A stretch of DNA of 64,000 nt from Actinacidiphila acididurans. Its GTDB lineage: Bacteria > Actinomycetota > Actinomycetes > Streptomycetales > Streptomycetaceae. Numbering within the stretch: the first letter of the stretch is position 1; the number at the start of each line of letters is the position of its first letter. Location: assembly GCF_016918855.1 (NCBI RefSeq), contig NZ_JADKYB010000001.1, forward strand, positions 496,001 to 560,000. The letters are read 5' to 3'. Under the pieces are notes generated by a model. That model did no database searches. It worked only from the letters and a program-made list of their open reading frames with translations, and was not told the origin of the DNA. The position numbers were made by a program, and so were the translations under genes. This document shows positions 36,042 to 45,303 of the stretch, piece after piece.

Positions 36042-36800
36042 CTACATCGTCGTACGGTGGGCCATGGCGTTGTCCGACGCGCCGATCACGGCCGAGGTGA
36101 TCTGTTCCTGGGACGTGGTGTTGACGTCGAAGACACCGTTGTTCCGGCCGAGCCGCAGGACCGCGACCTGGTCCGCGATCGCCTTGATGTCTCCCATGTT
36201 GTGGCTGATCAGAAGCACCCCGAGGCCGCCGTCACGCAAATGCTCGATCACGTCGAAAAGCCGGGCGATCTGATCCAGGCCCAGCGACGCGGTGGGTTCG
36301 TCCAGCAGGAGCAGCCGGGGCTCGCCCAGCAGCGAGCGGGAGATCGCGACGGTCTGCCGCTGGACGCCGGACAGCGAGGCGACCGGGGCACGGACGTCGG
36401 GCGTGCCCAGGCCCAGCGTGTCCATCAGCTCGAGGGTGCGGCGTTCCATCTCCACCTCGTCGAGGATCCCCAGCCGGTGGATCTCGCGGCCGAGGAAGAC
36501 GTTGCCGACCCCGTCGAGGTTCTCGCACAGGCTCAGGTCCTGGTAGACGGTGGCGATGCCCAGGGTCTGGGCGTCGTACGGGCGTCCGATCCGGACCGTA
36601 CGGCCCTGCCAGGCGATCATGCCCCGGTCGGCCGCGTCGACCCCGGAGATCACCTTGACCAGCGTCGACTTTCCGGCCGCGTTCTCGCCCACGAGGGCGA
36701 CGACCTCACCGGCCCGGATCTCCAGATCCACGTCGACCAGGGCCCGGACCGCGCCGTAGCGCTTGCAGACGCCGCGCAGCGCCAGCAGGGGAGGGGCCAC
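36042..36800 (-). CDS. Sugar ABC transporter ATP-binding protein, single nucleotide-binding domain
   Basis: The 252-residue ATPase has Walker A GENAAGKST (Ala for the usual Gly), signature LSGVQRQTV, Walker B LLLLDEPTASL and switch LLISHNMGD. Typical XylG/RbsA proteins have two such domains and about 500 residues, so this is the single-domain form. I place the start at GTG 36800, eight bases after GAGGAG; GTG 36809 touches that site. It sits between the binding-protein and permease genes. Confidence 0.88.
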   Translation of the reverse strand: MAPPLLALRGVCKRYGAVRALVDVDLEIRAGEVVALVGENAAGKSTLVKVISGVDAADRGMIAWQGRTVRIGRPYDAQTLGIATVYQDLSLCENLDGVGNVFLGREIHRLGILDEVEMERRTLELMDTLGLGTPDVRAPVASLSGVQRQTVAISRSLLGEPRLLLLDEPTASLGLDQIARLFDVIEHLRDGGLGVLLISHNMGDIKAIADQVAVLRLGRNNGVFDVNTTSQEQITSAVIGASDNAMAHRTTM

Positions 36801-36822
36801 GGGATTCACCTCCTCGGCGGCT

Positions 36823-37929
36823 TCAGGGCGTGAGCCCGGCCCTGGCGCAGGCCGACCGCAGGTTCGGGGTGCAGATCTCGCCGATCTTGTACACGCCGCT
36901 CTTGACCAGGGTGTCCTTGACGTTGCCGGCGGTCACCGGGACCGGCGTGAGGAAGACAGCCGGAATGTTCCTGGTGGTGGAGTTGGCGACGGTGCGGCCG
37001 GTGTGCGGCTGCTGGCCGCGGCCCAGGGCGACGGCCATGTCCGCGGCCGCCCGGGCCTCGGGCTTGATGGGCTTGTACACGGTCATGGTCTGCGTGCCGG
37101 CGACGATCCGCCGCACGGCGACCAGGTCGGCGTCCTGACCGGTCACCGGAGGCGCCGGAGAGATCCGGGAGGAGTCGAACGCGTTGAGGACGCCCGTGGC
37201 GAGGTTGTCGTTGGCGGCCAGCACGCCGTCGACGCCGTTGGGCCCCAGCGCGGCGATGGCGCTGGTCATGTTGGCGAAGGCGACCGACTGCTGCCAGTCG
37301 ATGGTGTCGTACGAACGGCCGATCCTGACCTTGCCCTTGAGGACGGACAGCGCGCCCCGCTGGAACCAGCCCGCGTTCGGGTCGGTCGCGGCCCCGTTCA
37401 TCATGACGATCTGGCCGCCGTGCGCCTTGGGGCCCATCGCCGTCAGCAGGCCCTGGGCCTGGAGCCGGCCGACCTGGGCGCCGTCGAAGGTGACGTATCC
37501 CGAGATCGGGCCCTCGGAGAGGCGGTCGTAGGCGACCACGGGGATGCCGGCCCGGTGTGCCTGGACGATGGAGGAGCGCAGGGCCCTGCCGTCCACGGCG
37601 GCGAGGATCATCACGTCGACCCGCTTGGTGATCATGGCGTTCATCTGGCGCTGCTGGGTCGCCGGGTTGTCCCTGGCGCTGACGGCGTCCACCGTGCAGT
37701 CCGGGCACTGCTGCTGAAGCCGCTGCGTGATCAGGGGCTTGTCGAAGCGCCCGTACCGGTCCGCCCCGCTGGCCGGAAGCAGCAGGCCGACGGTGAAGCC
37801 GCCTCGGCGGCCGGCGGTCGCGGTGGTGTGCGCGCCACTGGCGGCACCGGCCGCGGTGCCGCAGGCGCCCAGCGCCACGGCCGCGGCGACGGCCGCGGCC
37901 AGCGCGGCGACCCGGGTACGGATGCTCAT
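36823..37929 (-). CDS. Sugar-binding lipoprotein (XylF-type, periplasmic-binding I fold)
   Basis: The 368-residue protein has a lipobox LGAC at Cys23. The mature part shows FTVGLLLPASGADRYGRFDKP, VDVMILAAVDGRALRSSI, GIPVVAYDRLS and VTGQDADLVAVRRIVAGTQTMTVYKP, which are hallmarks of xylose- or multiple-sugar-binding proteins. Its start overlaps the stop of the upstream phosphatase gene by four bases (ATGA), so translation of both is coupled. The substrate is probably a pentose or hexose. Confidence 0.92.
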   Translation of the reverse strand: MSIRTRVAALAAAVAAAVALGACGTAAGAASGAHTTATAGRRGGFTVGLLLPASGADRYGRFDKPLITQRLQQQCPDCTVDAVSARDNPATQQRQMNAMITKRVDVMILAAVDGRALRSSIVQAHRAGIPVVAYDRLSEGPISGYVTFDGAQVGRLQAQGLLTAMGPKAHGGQIVMMNGAATDPNAGWFQRGALSVLKGKVRIGRSYDTIDWQQSVAFANMTSAIAALGPNGVDGVLAANDNLATGVLNAFDSSRISPAPPVTGQDADLVAVRRIVAGTQTMTVYKPIKPEARAAADMAVALGRGQQPHTGRTVANSTTRNIPAVFLTPVPVTAGNVKDTLVKSGVYKIGEICTPNLRSACARAGLTP

Positions 37930-40511
37930 TCCGACGTCTCCTCCTGTCGGCCTCCCGCCACCGGCTCCCGGCCCGGACCGCGCGGCGCTTCCGGTGATTC
38001 CTGCTGCGACTCGTGCGGTGACTCCTGCGGCAGTCCGCCCGGCGGCTCCGGCTCCGGCTCCTGCTCCCGCGGCGGCAGGACGATCTCGCTCCACACCTGC
38101 TTGCCGCCGCTGACCGGCACCGAGCCCCAGGCGCCGGACACCGCCTCGACCAGGAGGATGCCGCGGCCGCCGGTCGACTCCCAGTCCACCGCCACCGGCT
38201 TGGCCGGGGCGCGCGCCGAGGAGTCGCTGACCGCGATCCGCAGCCGGTCGCCGGCCAGCGTCAGGTCGATGCCCACCGCGCCGTGCGTGTGGATCAGGGC
38301 ATTGGTGACCAGCTCCGAGATGACCAGCAGCGCCGCGTCGGACACGTCCGTCAGGTGCCAGGCACGCAGGGTGCGCGCGGTGAACCGGCGGGCGTGCATG
38401 ACGGCGTCGGGCAGTCGCCACACGACCGACCTGGCCCGGACCGGCCGCACCTTCATCCCGTCGTACCGCAGGAGCAGCAGCGCCACGTCGTCGGCCGGCG
38501 GGCCGCGCTGCCCGATCACGTCGTCGGCCATCTGCCCGATGTCCGCCGGGTCCGCGGCGGCGAACGCGTCCCGCACCCGGCGCAGCCCGTCCTCCACCCG
38601 CAGGCTCGCGGATTCGACCAGGCCGTCGGTGAGCAGCCCGATCACCGTGCCCGGGGCCAGGGTCACCGCGGTCATCGGGAAGTCGGTGTCGGCCAGCACC
38701 CCCAGCGGCGGGCCGCCGTCGGCCGTCACCTCCTCCGTACTGCCGTCCGGGAGCCGCAGCAGCGGGGGCAGGTGACCGGCGCGGACGATCAGGGCGTCGC
38801 CCTCCTCCATGTCGAGGTCGACGTAGGTGCAGGTGGCGAACAGATCCGTCTCCATGCCGATGAGCAGCCGGTTGGCGTGCGAGACCGTCACGTCCGGCGG
38901 GTGCCCCTCCACGGCGTACGCCCGCACCGCGGTGCGCATCTGGCCCATGACGGTCGCGGCGGCGGTGCTGTGCCCCTGGACGTCCCCGATCACCAGCACC
39001 ACGTGGTTCTCGGAGAGCGCGATCACGTCGTACCAGTCCCCGCCCACCTGGAGGCCGTGCGTGGCGGGCCGGTAGCGGGCGACGGCCTCGCCGCCGGGCA
39101 GCGCGGGCAGCCGCCGGGGCAGCAGGGTGCGCTGGAGCATGCCGGCGAGTTCCTGCTCGGCGTCGTACGCCAGGCCGCGCATCAGCGCCTCGCCGATCAG
39201 ACCCGCGGCCGTCGTGAGCATGGACCGCTCCTGCGGGCCGGACTCGTGCGGCTGCTCCCAGCCGATCAGGCACACGCCGGCGATCCGGCCGTGGGCCGGC
39301 AGCGGCAGGACGGCCAGGCCCCCGGGGCCGACGTCCGCCAGCGCGGGTTCGAGCGCGGCGCCGGCGGGCCAGAACCGCGCAGTGCCGCTGCGCAGCGCGG
39401 CCTGCAACTCCGGAATGGCACGCACCGGCGGATCCGGCCACTCCGAGCGCCATTCGGCCCGCCAGGAGTCGGGCCAGGCCGCGGTCCGCGGCGGGTCCAG
39501 CACCGTGACCACCAGCCGGTCGGCCTCCAGCGCGCCCAGCGCCAGCCGGTCGGCGCACAGCGGCCCGCGCAGCGCGGCGACCACGATACGGCCGACGTCC
39601 CGGGCCGTCTGGGCGCGATCGAGTTCGTCGGACAGCCGCCGCAGCGCTCCCTCGTCGTCGGACCCCGGCCCCGAGGCGTCGGCGACCACCCCCAGCAGTT
39701 GTTCCGGCCTCCCGCCGCCGTCGCGCAGCGCCCGGCAGCCCAGCCGCAGCCGGCGGAACTCACCGGTGCGCAGCCGTACCCGGAACTCCACCTCCCGGCA
39801 GCCGGCCACGGTCGCCGACGCGTCGACCACGTCCTCGAGCCCGGGCAGGTCGTCCGGGACGACCGGGGCCAGCAGGGACTCCACCTTGCCGTCGAATTCG
39901 TCCCGCTGGATGCCGAACAGATCCAGCAGGGAGGCGTCGGCGTCGATCAGGCCGGTGCTCGGGACCAGGGAGAACCCTCCTGTCCGCAGGCGCCGAAGCG
40001 CCGGCCCGAGCAGCGGCCATTCGCCCCCGGCCGCCACGGCCGCCGGCAGCCCGGCGGCGATCTCGTCGGCGTACCGCTGCAGGAACCGGCGCTGCTCCGG
40101 GGCGAAGCCGTCCACGGCGTCACCCACCAGCACCAGGCAGCCACGGGGAGGAGCGTCCGTCCCCGCGCGCAGCGGCAGCGCGCCCAGGGACGCGCCGGCT
40201 GTTCCGGCCGGGGGCCGGACCGTCCCGGGAAACTTGTCGCGCCGGGCGGCGAACCCGGCGGCGTCCAGCCACAGCGGCCGGCCGGTGACCACCGCCTCCG
40301 CGGCCGGAGAGCGGCCGGTCACCCGATAGCGCTCGGGAAGCCCGTAACGACCGGCCGCGCCGCCCCTGGTCTCGGCCAGCACCAGCGCGCCGCTCTCCTT
40401 GTCCAGCAGGTAGAGGGCGACCAGCAGCGCGCCGGCGAACGCCAGGATCCGTTCCCGCGCGGCCGGTGCGGACGCCGGCGGCGTCCCCGCTGCCCCGCCG
40501 TCACCCGGCAC
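37926..40511 (-). CDS. Multi-sensor SpoIIE-type PP2C phosphatase with HATPase domain
   Basis: The 861-residue protein begins with a GAF-like region (about residues 15-155). A PAS-like domain (170-280, LIDADASLLDLFGIQRDEF) and a second GAF (290-445) follow. The SpoIIE PP2C domain is at about 460-680, with the metal motifs VGGDWYDVIAL, VIGDVQGHSTAAA, GHLPPLL and PADDVALLLLR. The HATPase is at about 700-815 (LLVISELVTNALIHTHG). An acidic Glu/Pro/Ser tail closes it. Such phosphatase-kinase fusions act on anti-anti-sigma switches. Here it heads an operon with a sugar ABC transporter and overlaps the binding-protein start. Confidence 0.92.
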   Translation of the reverse strand: MPGDGGAAGTPPASAPAARERILAFAGALLVALYLLDKESGALVLAETRGGAAGRYGLPERYRVTGRSPAAEAVVTGRPLWLDAAGFAARRDKFPGTVRPPAGTAGASLGALPLRAGTDAPPRGCLVLVGDAVDGFAPEQRRFLQRYADEIAAGLPAAVAAGGEWPLLGPALRRLRTGGFSLVPSTGLIDADASLLDLFGIQRDEFDGKVESLLAPVVPDDLPGLEDVVDASATVAGCREVEFRVRLRTGEFRRLRLGCRALRDGGGRPEQLLGVVADASGPGSDDEGALRRLSDELDRAQTARDVGRIVVAALRGPLCADRLALGALEADRLVVTVLDPPRTAAWPDSWRAEWRSEWPDPPVRAIPELQAALRSGTARFWPAGAALEPALADVGPGGLAVLPLPAHGRIAGVCLIGWEQPHESGPQERSMLTTAAGLIGEALMRGLAYDAEQELAGMLQRTLLPRRLPALPGGEAVARYRPATHGLQVGGDWYDVIALSENHVVLVIGDVQGHSTAAATVMGQMRTAVRAYAVEGHPPDVTVSHANRLLIGMETDLFATCTYVDLDMEEGDALIVRAGHLPPLLRLPDGSTEEVTADGGPPLGVLADTDFPMTAVTLAPGTVIGLLTDGLVESASLRVEDGLRRVRDAFAAADPADIGQMADDVIGQRGPPADDVALLLLRYDGMKVRPVRARSVVWRLPDAVMHARRFTARTLRAWHLTDVSDAALLVISELVTNALIHTHGAVGIDLTLAGDRLRIAVSDSSARAPAKPVAVDWESTGGRGILLVEAVSGAWGSVPVSGGKQVWSEIVLPPREQEPEPEPPGGLPQESPHESQQESPEAPRGPGREPVAGGRQEETSE

Positions 40512-40706
40512 GCCTCGCCCCGCCTTCCGCCCGCCGGGTGCGCCGGCCGACGAAGGTCACATAAGCGGACAGGCATACGCCCACCCCCTCAGAATGGCAC
40601 AGTCGCGGCCCCCCGCAACCTGCTCTTCCGCCAGGTCAGGCCGGGTGGACGCGGGCACGCACGCAAAACCCCGGTGCGGCGGGCCGGCGGATTCGCGTGA
40701 CGCGGC

Positions 40707-41465
40707 TCAGCTCCGTACCGCCTGCCCCAGCACCTGGCGGGCGGCCAGGACCAGGGCGGCGTTGTCCGGGGCCGGGGTGCCGTCCGGGAGGAGAAGGACG
40801 TCCTCCAGGCCGATGCGGGTGTCCAGGGCGCGGTCGGCGGCCAGCCGCAGGATCGGCCAGGCCGAGCCGTCCACGCCGTGCAGCAGCACCGGGCGGCGGG
40901 CGGCGCCGCCGGACCCGTCCGGGCCGGCCAGCTCCGCCAGCAGTCGGAGAGCGGCGCCCGGGCCGGAGACCGGATCGGGATCCTCGACCTCGGCCAGGAT
41001 CCGCCGCACCCGGTGCGCGTGCGACCAGACCCGCAGCCGCGCGGCCCCGTCCGTACCGGCGAAGATCCCCGCCTCGACGCCGATCCGGCAGGCCAGCAGC
41101 GCTTCGGCGACGCCCTCCGCGCCGGCCTCGTGGAAGTTCACCGACGCGTGGTCGGGCAGCACCGACCAGGAGCGGACCAGGGCGGCGCGCCGGACCGGAT
41201 CGGGCTCGGTCCACGCGCCGGTGGTGACCCCGAGTGTCACGCCGGGCGCGGCGGCCCGGACCGCGGCGACGGCGGCGTCCACGAACAGCGGGTCCATCGT
41301 GTCCGCGCCCCGGTCGTCGCGGGGATGGAGGTGGATGTCGCGCGCTCCGGCCGCGACGGCCTGCGCGGCGGCGTCGCCGAGTTCCGGCGGCGTCACCGGC
41401 AGACCCGCGCACGAGGACCGGCCCCTGGAGCCGTTGAGGCATACCTGCAGCATGGGAATGATCAT
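40707..41465 (-). CDS. BKACE-family protein (3-keto-5-aminohexanoate cleavage enzyme-like)
   Basis: The product of about 252 residues has the BKACE (DUF849) features: VCLNGSRGR at the start, the zinc-site motif DIHLHPRDDRG, GVTTGAWTE, SVNFHEAGAEG and the final GLEDVLLLPDGTPAPDNAALV. Family members condense beta-keto acids with acetyl-CoA to give acetoacetate and a new CoA ester. The chain is shorter than the usual 275-300 residues. The start is unsure: ATG 41465 and ATG 41453 both lack a good ribosome site, and the frame is open to 41582, touching the end of the glycosidase gene. Confidence 0.78.
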   Translation of the reverse strand: MIIPMLQVCLNGSRGRSSCAGLPVTPPELGDAAAQAVAAGARDIHLHPRDDRGADTMDPLFVDAAVAAVRAAAPGVTLGVTTGAWTEPDPVRRAALVRSWSVLPDHASVNFHEAGAEGVAEALLACRIGVEAGIFAGTDGAARLRVWSHAHRVRRILAEVEDPDPVSGPGAALRLLAELAGPDGSGGAARRPVLLHGVDGSAWPILRLAADRALDTRIGLEDVLLLPDGTPAPDNAALVLAARQVLGQAVRS

Positions 41466-41578
41466 GGCAGCCGCGGGCGGCTCCACCCCAGTGGCACGGG
41501 GTGTCACCGCCCGCGGCGTCCGCCGTTCGGCGTGCGCCCGCTCGGGCGCAGCGCCGTCGGCAGTGCCTCGGACCATGG

Positions 41579-43660
41579 TCATGCGGTCGTGCAGACGGTG
41601 CCGTTGAGCGTGAACACGGTCGGCGGCGGGCTGGCCCCGTCGTTGGCGCCGGTGAAGCCGAAGGACACCGAGTTGCCGCCGTTCGCGGCCAGGGTGGAGT
41701 TCCAGTCCACCGGTGTCGCCACGACGTTCTGCCCGTTCTCGGCCACCTGCGCGTTCCAGAAGCCGCTGACCGACTCACCGGGGCTGGGGAAGGAGAAGGC
41801 CAGCGTCCACCCGGTGATCGGCGTCGGGCCGGTGTTGGTGATGTTCACGTTCGCGTTGAAGCCGCTGCCCCAGCCGGCCGTGACCTGGTACGAGACCTGG
41901 CAGGTGGAGTGCGCCGGGGTGCCGGTGCGTACCGTCACCGGGTCCGAGGGCCGCGACAGCCTGCCGCTCGCGTCCCTGGCCAGCACGTTCCAGGTGTACG
42001 TGGTCCCCGGTGTCAGGTTGTGCACGGTCGCGCTGCCGCCGGTGGACGTGGCGAGCAACTCGCTGGTGGTGCCGAACTGGCGGTAGACCTCGTAGCGGGT
42101 CGCGGTGCCGCCCGTGGCCGGGGTCCAGGACACGGTGGCGCTGGTGTCGTCGGCCGCCGTGACCTTCGGGGCGCCCGGCGCGGACAGCGTGGCCGTCGTG
42201 CCCGCCTTGGCGTGCAGGGTCAGGGTGGTCAGCGAGTACGGGGGCAGGGTCGCCGTGGCGTTGTCCGCCGAGGTGCCGGTGTCGATGCCGGCCGCCCGGT
42301 CGCGGAAGGTGGACACGCTCACCGCGGCGGAGGGGTCCGGGGTGAAGCCGGTGTAGTGCAGGGCGACGGTCTGCGCGGCCGAGGGGTCCTTGTTGACCAG
42401 CAGCACGCTCAGGTCGCCGTTGGCCCGCCGCACGGCGTGCGCCGACACCGTCGCGTTGGAGGTGCCCGCGCCCACGAGCAGGTCACCGGGCACGCCCACC
42501 GTGCTCAGCATCCGGATCGCCCAGTACGTGGGGAACGGGGTGTTCATCGGCGGCTCGCACACCGAGCCGACGCACGTCCCGCTGGAGAGCACGCCCCAGT
42601 CCTGGTAGTCGGTGGCGCCGTCGGGCGCGGTGCTGATCTGCCCGGGGCCGTTGTGGGTGTCCCACCAGTCGACGGTGAACACCCCGCTCTGCAGGGCGGT
42701 GAAGTACGCGTCGGCGCCGAACAGGGCGTTGGGCTGGGTGTCCTCGTCCACCCCGCCGTTGACCTCGGTCAGCGCGATCGGGGTGTCCTTCGCGCCAGCC
42801 GCGTCCAATTCGTCGCGCAACTGCGAGAGTTCACCGGTGAGCTGGGAGACCGAGCCGAGCATCTGGGAGGCGCCGGAGCTGCTGGGATACCAGTGCACGA
42901 TCACGAAGTCGGCCTTGCCGGCGATGATCGGGATCACCGTGTGGTTCCAGTCGGCGCTCTCACCGCCGGCCATCACGCCGTCCGGCCAGTTGCCGGGCAT
43001 CGTCAGCACCGCGCCGACCTTGACGGTCGGGTCCACGGCCTTCATCGACGAGACGAAGTCCAGTACGTTGTGCGCGTAGGCGGTCGGCGAGGTGTCGGCG
43101 TGCTGGTCGGTCTCCCAGCCGGATCCGTAGTGCCCGTTGCCGTACAGCTCGTTGCCCACCTCCCAGTACTTCGCGCCGTACCCCTTCGTGATGTTGGCGT
43201 ACCGCACCCAGTCGGCGGCCTCCTGCGGGGTGCCCGAGCCGTAGTTGGCGATCAGGACGGGCTGGGCGCCGATCTTCTTGACCGTGCCCATGAAGGCGTC
43301 GAAGTCGGTGCCGGGGGCGACGTAGCCGCCGGGCGCGGTGTTGGTCTGCCAGTGGTAGATGTCCCCGTACGAGCCGCCGGGGTAGCGCAGCGCGCCGATG
43401 CCGGCCGCGCCGAGCAGGTTCTGCACCTCGGGGACGTTCATCTGGGAGTCCCAAATGGCGCTGTTCAGGCCGTACGCGGTGGCCGGGATGGTGCCCAGGC
43501 CCTCGTTCGCGTTCACGGTCACGTCCACCGCGGACGGCGGTGGCGGATCATCGGCACGGGCGGCGCCGCCGCCGGCCAGCAGCGCGGCGGCCAGGGCGCC
43601 GACCGCGGCCGTCGCGGCCAGGCGGCGCCGGGAGGAGGAACGGATACGCGTCAGGCGCAC
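41579..43660 (-). CDS. Secreted glycoside hydrolase with Fn3 and CBM2 cellulose-binding domain
   Basis: The 693-residue protein has a signal peptide (LAATAAVGALAAALLAGGGAARA). A clan GH-A-like catalytic barrel (about residues 40-480) follows, with ALRYPGGSYGDIYHWQ, the acid/base motif YWEVGNELYGNG and the nucleophile region IALTEVNGG; the layout resembles alpha-L-arabinofuranosidase-like or GH44/GH39-type enzymes. An Fn3 domain (about 500-590) and a C-terminal CBM2 (about 595-693, CQVSYQVTAGWGSGFNANV) close it. The start GTG 43660 has GAAGGTGAG upstream. A perfect CebR-type box lies 52 bp upstream, so cello-oligosaccharides probably induce it. The exact substrate is not clear. Confidence 0.87.
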   Translation of the reverse strand: MRLTRIRSSSRRRLAATAAVGALAAALLAGGGAARADDPPPPSAVDVTVNANEGLGTIPATAYGLNSAIWDSQMNVPEVQNLLGAAGIGALRYPGGSYGDIYHWQTNTAPGGYVAPGTDFDAFMGTVKKIGAQPVLIANYGSGTPQEAADWVRYANITKGYGAKYWEVGNELYGNGHYGSGWETDQHADTSPTAYAHNVLDFVSSMKAVDPTVKVGAVLTMPGNWPDGVMAGGESADWNHTVIPIIAGKADFVIVHWYPSSSGASQMLGSVSQLTGELSQLRDELDAAGAKDTPIALTEVNGGVDEDTQPNALFGADAYFTALQSGVFTVDWWDTHNGPGQISTAPDGATDYQDWGVLSSGTCVGSVCEPPMNTPFPTYWAIRMLSTVGVPGDLLVGAGTSNATVSAHAVRRANGDLSVLLVNKDPSAAQTVALHYTGFTPDPSAAVSVSTFRDRAAGIDTGTSADNATATLPPYSLTTLTLHAKAGTTATLSAPGAPKVTAADDTSATVSWTPATGGTATRYEVYRQFGTTSELLATSTGGSATVHNLTPGTTYTWNVLARDASGRLSRPSDPVTVRTGTPAHSTCQVSYQVTAGWGSGFNANVNITNTGPTPITGWTLAFSFPSPGESVSGFWNAQVAENGQNVVATPVDWNSTLAANGGNSVSFGFTGANDGASPPPTVFTLNGTVCTTA

Positions 43661-43711
43661 GGGAGTTCTCACCTTCGTCAGGCGGGACGTGGGGGGCGTG
43701 CACAAGTGTCA

Positions 43712-43725
43712 TGGGAGCGCTCCCA
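43712..43725. promoter_or_regulatory. CebR-type operator box
   Basis: TGGGAGCGCTCCCA is the perfect 14-bp palindrome known as the binding site of CebR, the LacI-family cellulose-utilisation repressor of Streptomyces, released by cellobiose or cellotriose. It lies 52 bp upstream of the CBM2 glycosidase start. No cebR gene is in the window, so regulation would act from elsewhere. Confidence 0.9.
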
Positions 43726-43884
43726 CATTCGCCCGGCGCCCATCCGGTTGTCAATGCCCGCGCAGCTGTGAGGCCGCGCCGCTTCCGGGGGGCTCTCGGC
43801 GCTGCGGTGCTGTGGTCTGCCGGGTTCCGCGGCGTCGTGGCCTGCCGCGCCCACGCGGCGCCGGCCGCATAGGGGCAACAACCC

Positions 43885-43903
43885 CGCGCCCCTTCGGGGC
43901 GCG
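43885..43903. terminator. Hairpin in the spacer before the TPR-like gene
   Basis: CGCGCCCC and GGGGCGCG pair perfectly around the loop TTC. The 460-bp spacer 43661-44121 holds this hairpin and the CebR box but no gene. Since the two flanking genes diverge, the hairpin is more likely a leader-RNA or transcription-control structure than a terminator. Confidence 0.4.
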
Positions 43904-44121
43904 TCCCGACTCGGGCTGCCGCGCCGGAAGTGCTCCCGGCCGGCCGGGGCGACGGCGGTGGCGACCACGCCGGTGACCGACGGTCCCTGGCCCGGGCCGG
44001 CCGCCGGGCCGTACGGCCGGTCACGATTCCGAGACGTGTGTACCGGTCCGGTCACCGGTACGGGTGGCCAGGGCGGGCAGGGGAAGCTGGACGGAAGAGG
44101 CCGAGCCACGGGGAGGACGCG

Positions 44122-45303
44122 ATGGACGGCGGGGGACACGGCGGCGACAGCGGCGGGCACGGCGGGGGCCACGACGGCGGCCATGGGGGGCATGGCGGGC
44201 ACAGCGGTGGCGACTGGGCTCACCACGGGTGGGTCACCCCTGCCGCCGTCGACAAGGCGATGGACGTGCTGTCCGCCCTGCTCGACGTGGCCGGCGACGT
44301 GGAAGCGCCGGAGCACGGCCATCAGGGCGAACGGGACCGCGACGTCGCGGCCGCGGCCGATCGGGTGGCGTCCGGGCTCAGCAGGATGTCCCAGTTCTCC
44401 GACGGGTCGACGCAGGCCCAGGAACGCGCCCTGGCACTGTGGCGGCGGACCGGGGACCGGGAGCGGGAACTGGACGCCCTGATGTATCTGACCGAGCACC
44501 GGTTCCGGCCGGCGGCCGGCGAGGACTACGGCCGTCAGGCCGAGGCCCTCGCCCGCGAAACCGGCGATCCGTTCCAGATCGCGCGGGCCCTGCGGGCACG
44601 TGGTGCCTGGCTGGTCAGGAGCCGTTCGGCAGCCGACAACGTGGCGGGGGCGCAATTGCTGCTGGTGGCGGCCGAGTCCGCCGTGGAGGCACTGCACCGG
44701 ACGGACCGCGACTCGGACCGGGGCCGGCAGGCGATCGCGTTGCTCGAGAGGTGCTGCGCCCCGGCCGTCGAAACGCTCATGTCGTGGGATCACCACGCGG
44801 AGGCCGCCGCCGCGGCCGCACTCTTCATCGCCCAGGACACCGGTGTTCCCGGCTGGTGGACCACCTACCGGCGGGCCCGCGAGGAGGGCGCGAAGACCCG
44901 CGAGACCCGGGCCGGGCGGTCGGCCGCCGAATGGGACCGGCGCGGCCGGCCCGCGGACGCCGCCGCGCAATTGCGGGGCGCCGCTGCGGCGGCATGGCAG
45001 GACCGCGGCGACCGGCCGGCCGCCCTCGCCCGGCTGGAACAGGCGCAGAGGTATGCCCGCCTGGCCGGCGAGGCGGTCACCGCCGATGACGCCGCGGCAC
45101 TGACGGCACTGGCCGGCCAGGTACGGTCGGTCACGTGGTCACGGGCCGCGTTCAAGGCCCACCGCGACGCCGTCACGCTGCACCGGCGGCACCATGATGC
45201 CGACGCCGCCTGGCAGGCGCTGGTCGCCGCCCGCGCGGTGGCGGGTGCCCGTACCGCCGTGGTCCGCCGGATACGTCCCCGCACCGTACGGTTCAAGGGC
45301 TGA
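44122..45303 (+). CDS. TPR-like helical protein with a Gly/His-rich N-terminus (unknown)
   Basis: The 393-residue protein starts with about 35 residues made mostly of Gly, His and Asp (GGHGGGHDGGHGGHGGHSGG), which could bind metal. The rest is predicted helical, with TPR-like pairs: AQERALALWRRTGDRERELDALMYL, RETGDPFQIARALRARGAWL and WQDRGDRPAALARLEQAQRYARLAG. No enzyme motif is seen. The start ATG has GGGGAGG upstream. It stands alone between two minus-strand genes. Confidence 0.72.
   Translation: MDGGGHGGDSGGHGGGHDGGHGGHGGHSGGDWAHHGWVTPAAVDKAMDVLSALLDVAGDVEAPEHGHQGERDRDVAAAADRVASGLSRMSQFSDGSTQAQERALALWRRTGDRERELDALMYLTEHRFRPAAGEDYGRQAEALARETGDPFQIARALRARGAWLVRSRSAADNVAGAQLLLVAAESAVEALHRTDRDSDRGRQAIALLERCCAPAVETLMSWDHHAEAAAAAALFIAQDTGVPGWWTTYRRAREEGAKTRETRAGRSAAEWDRRGRPADAAAQLRGAAAAAWQDRGDRPAALARLEQAQRYARLAGEAVTADDAAALTALAGQVRSVTWSRAAFKAHRDAVTLHRRHHDADAAWQALVAARAVAGARTAVVRRIRPRTVRFKG

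Noticed and set aside
36823-39558. A single 911-codon minus-strand frame joining the phosphatase region to the sugar-binding protein
   Set aside because: The binding protein has its own ATG (37929), lipoprotein signal and overlap with the phosphatase stop; the upstream part is the wrong frame of the phosphatase gene.
40512-40706. A gene in the gap between the phosphatase and the BKACE-family gene
   Set aside because: No frame has a ribosome site or a recognisable product.
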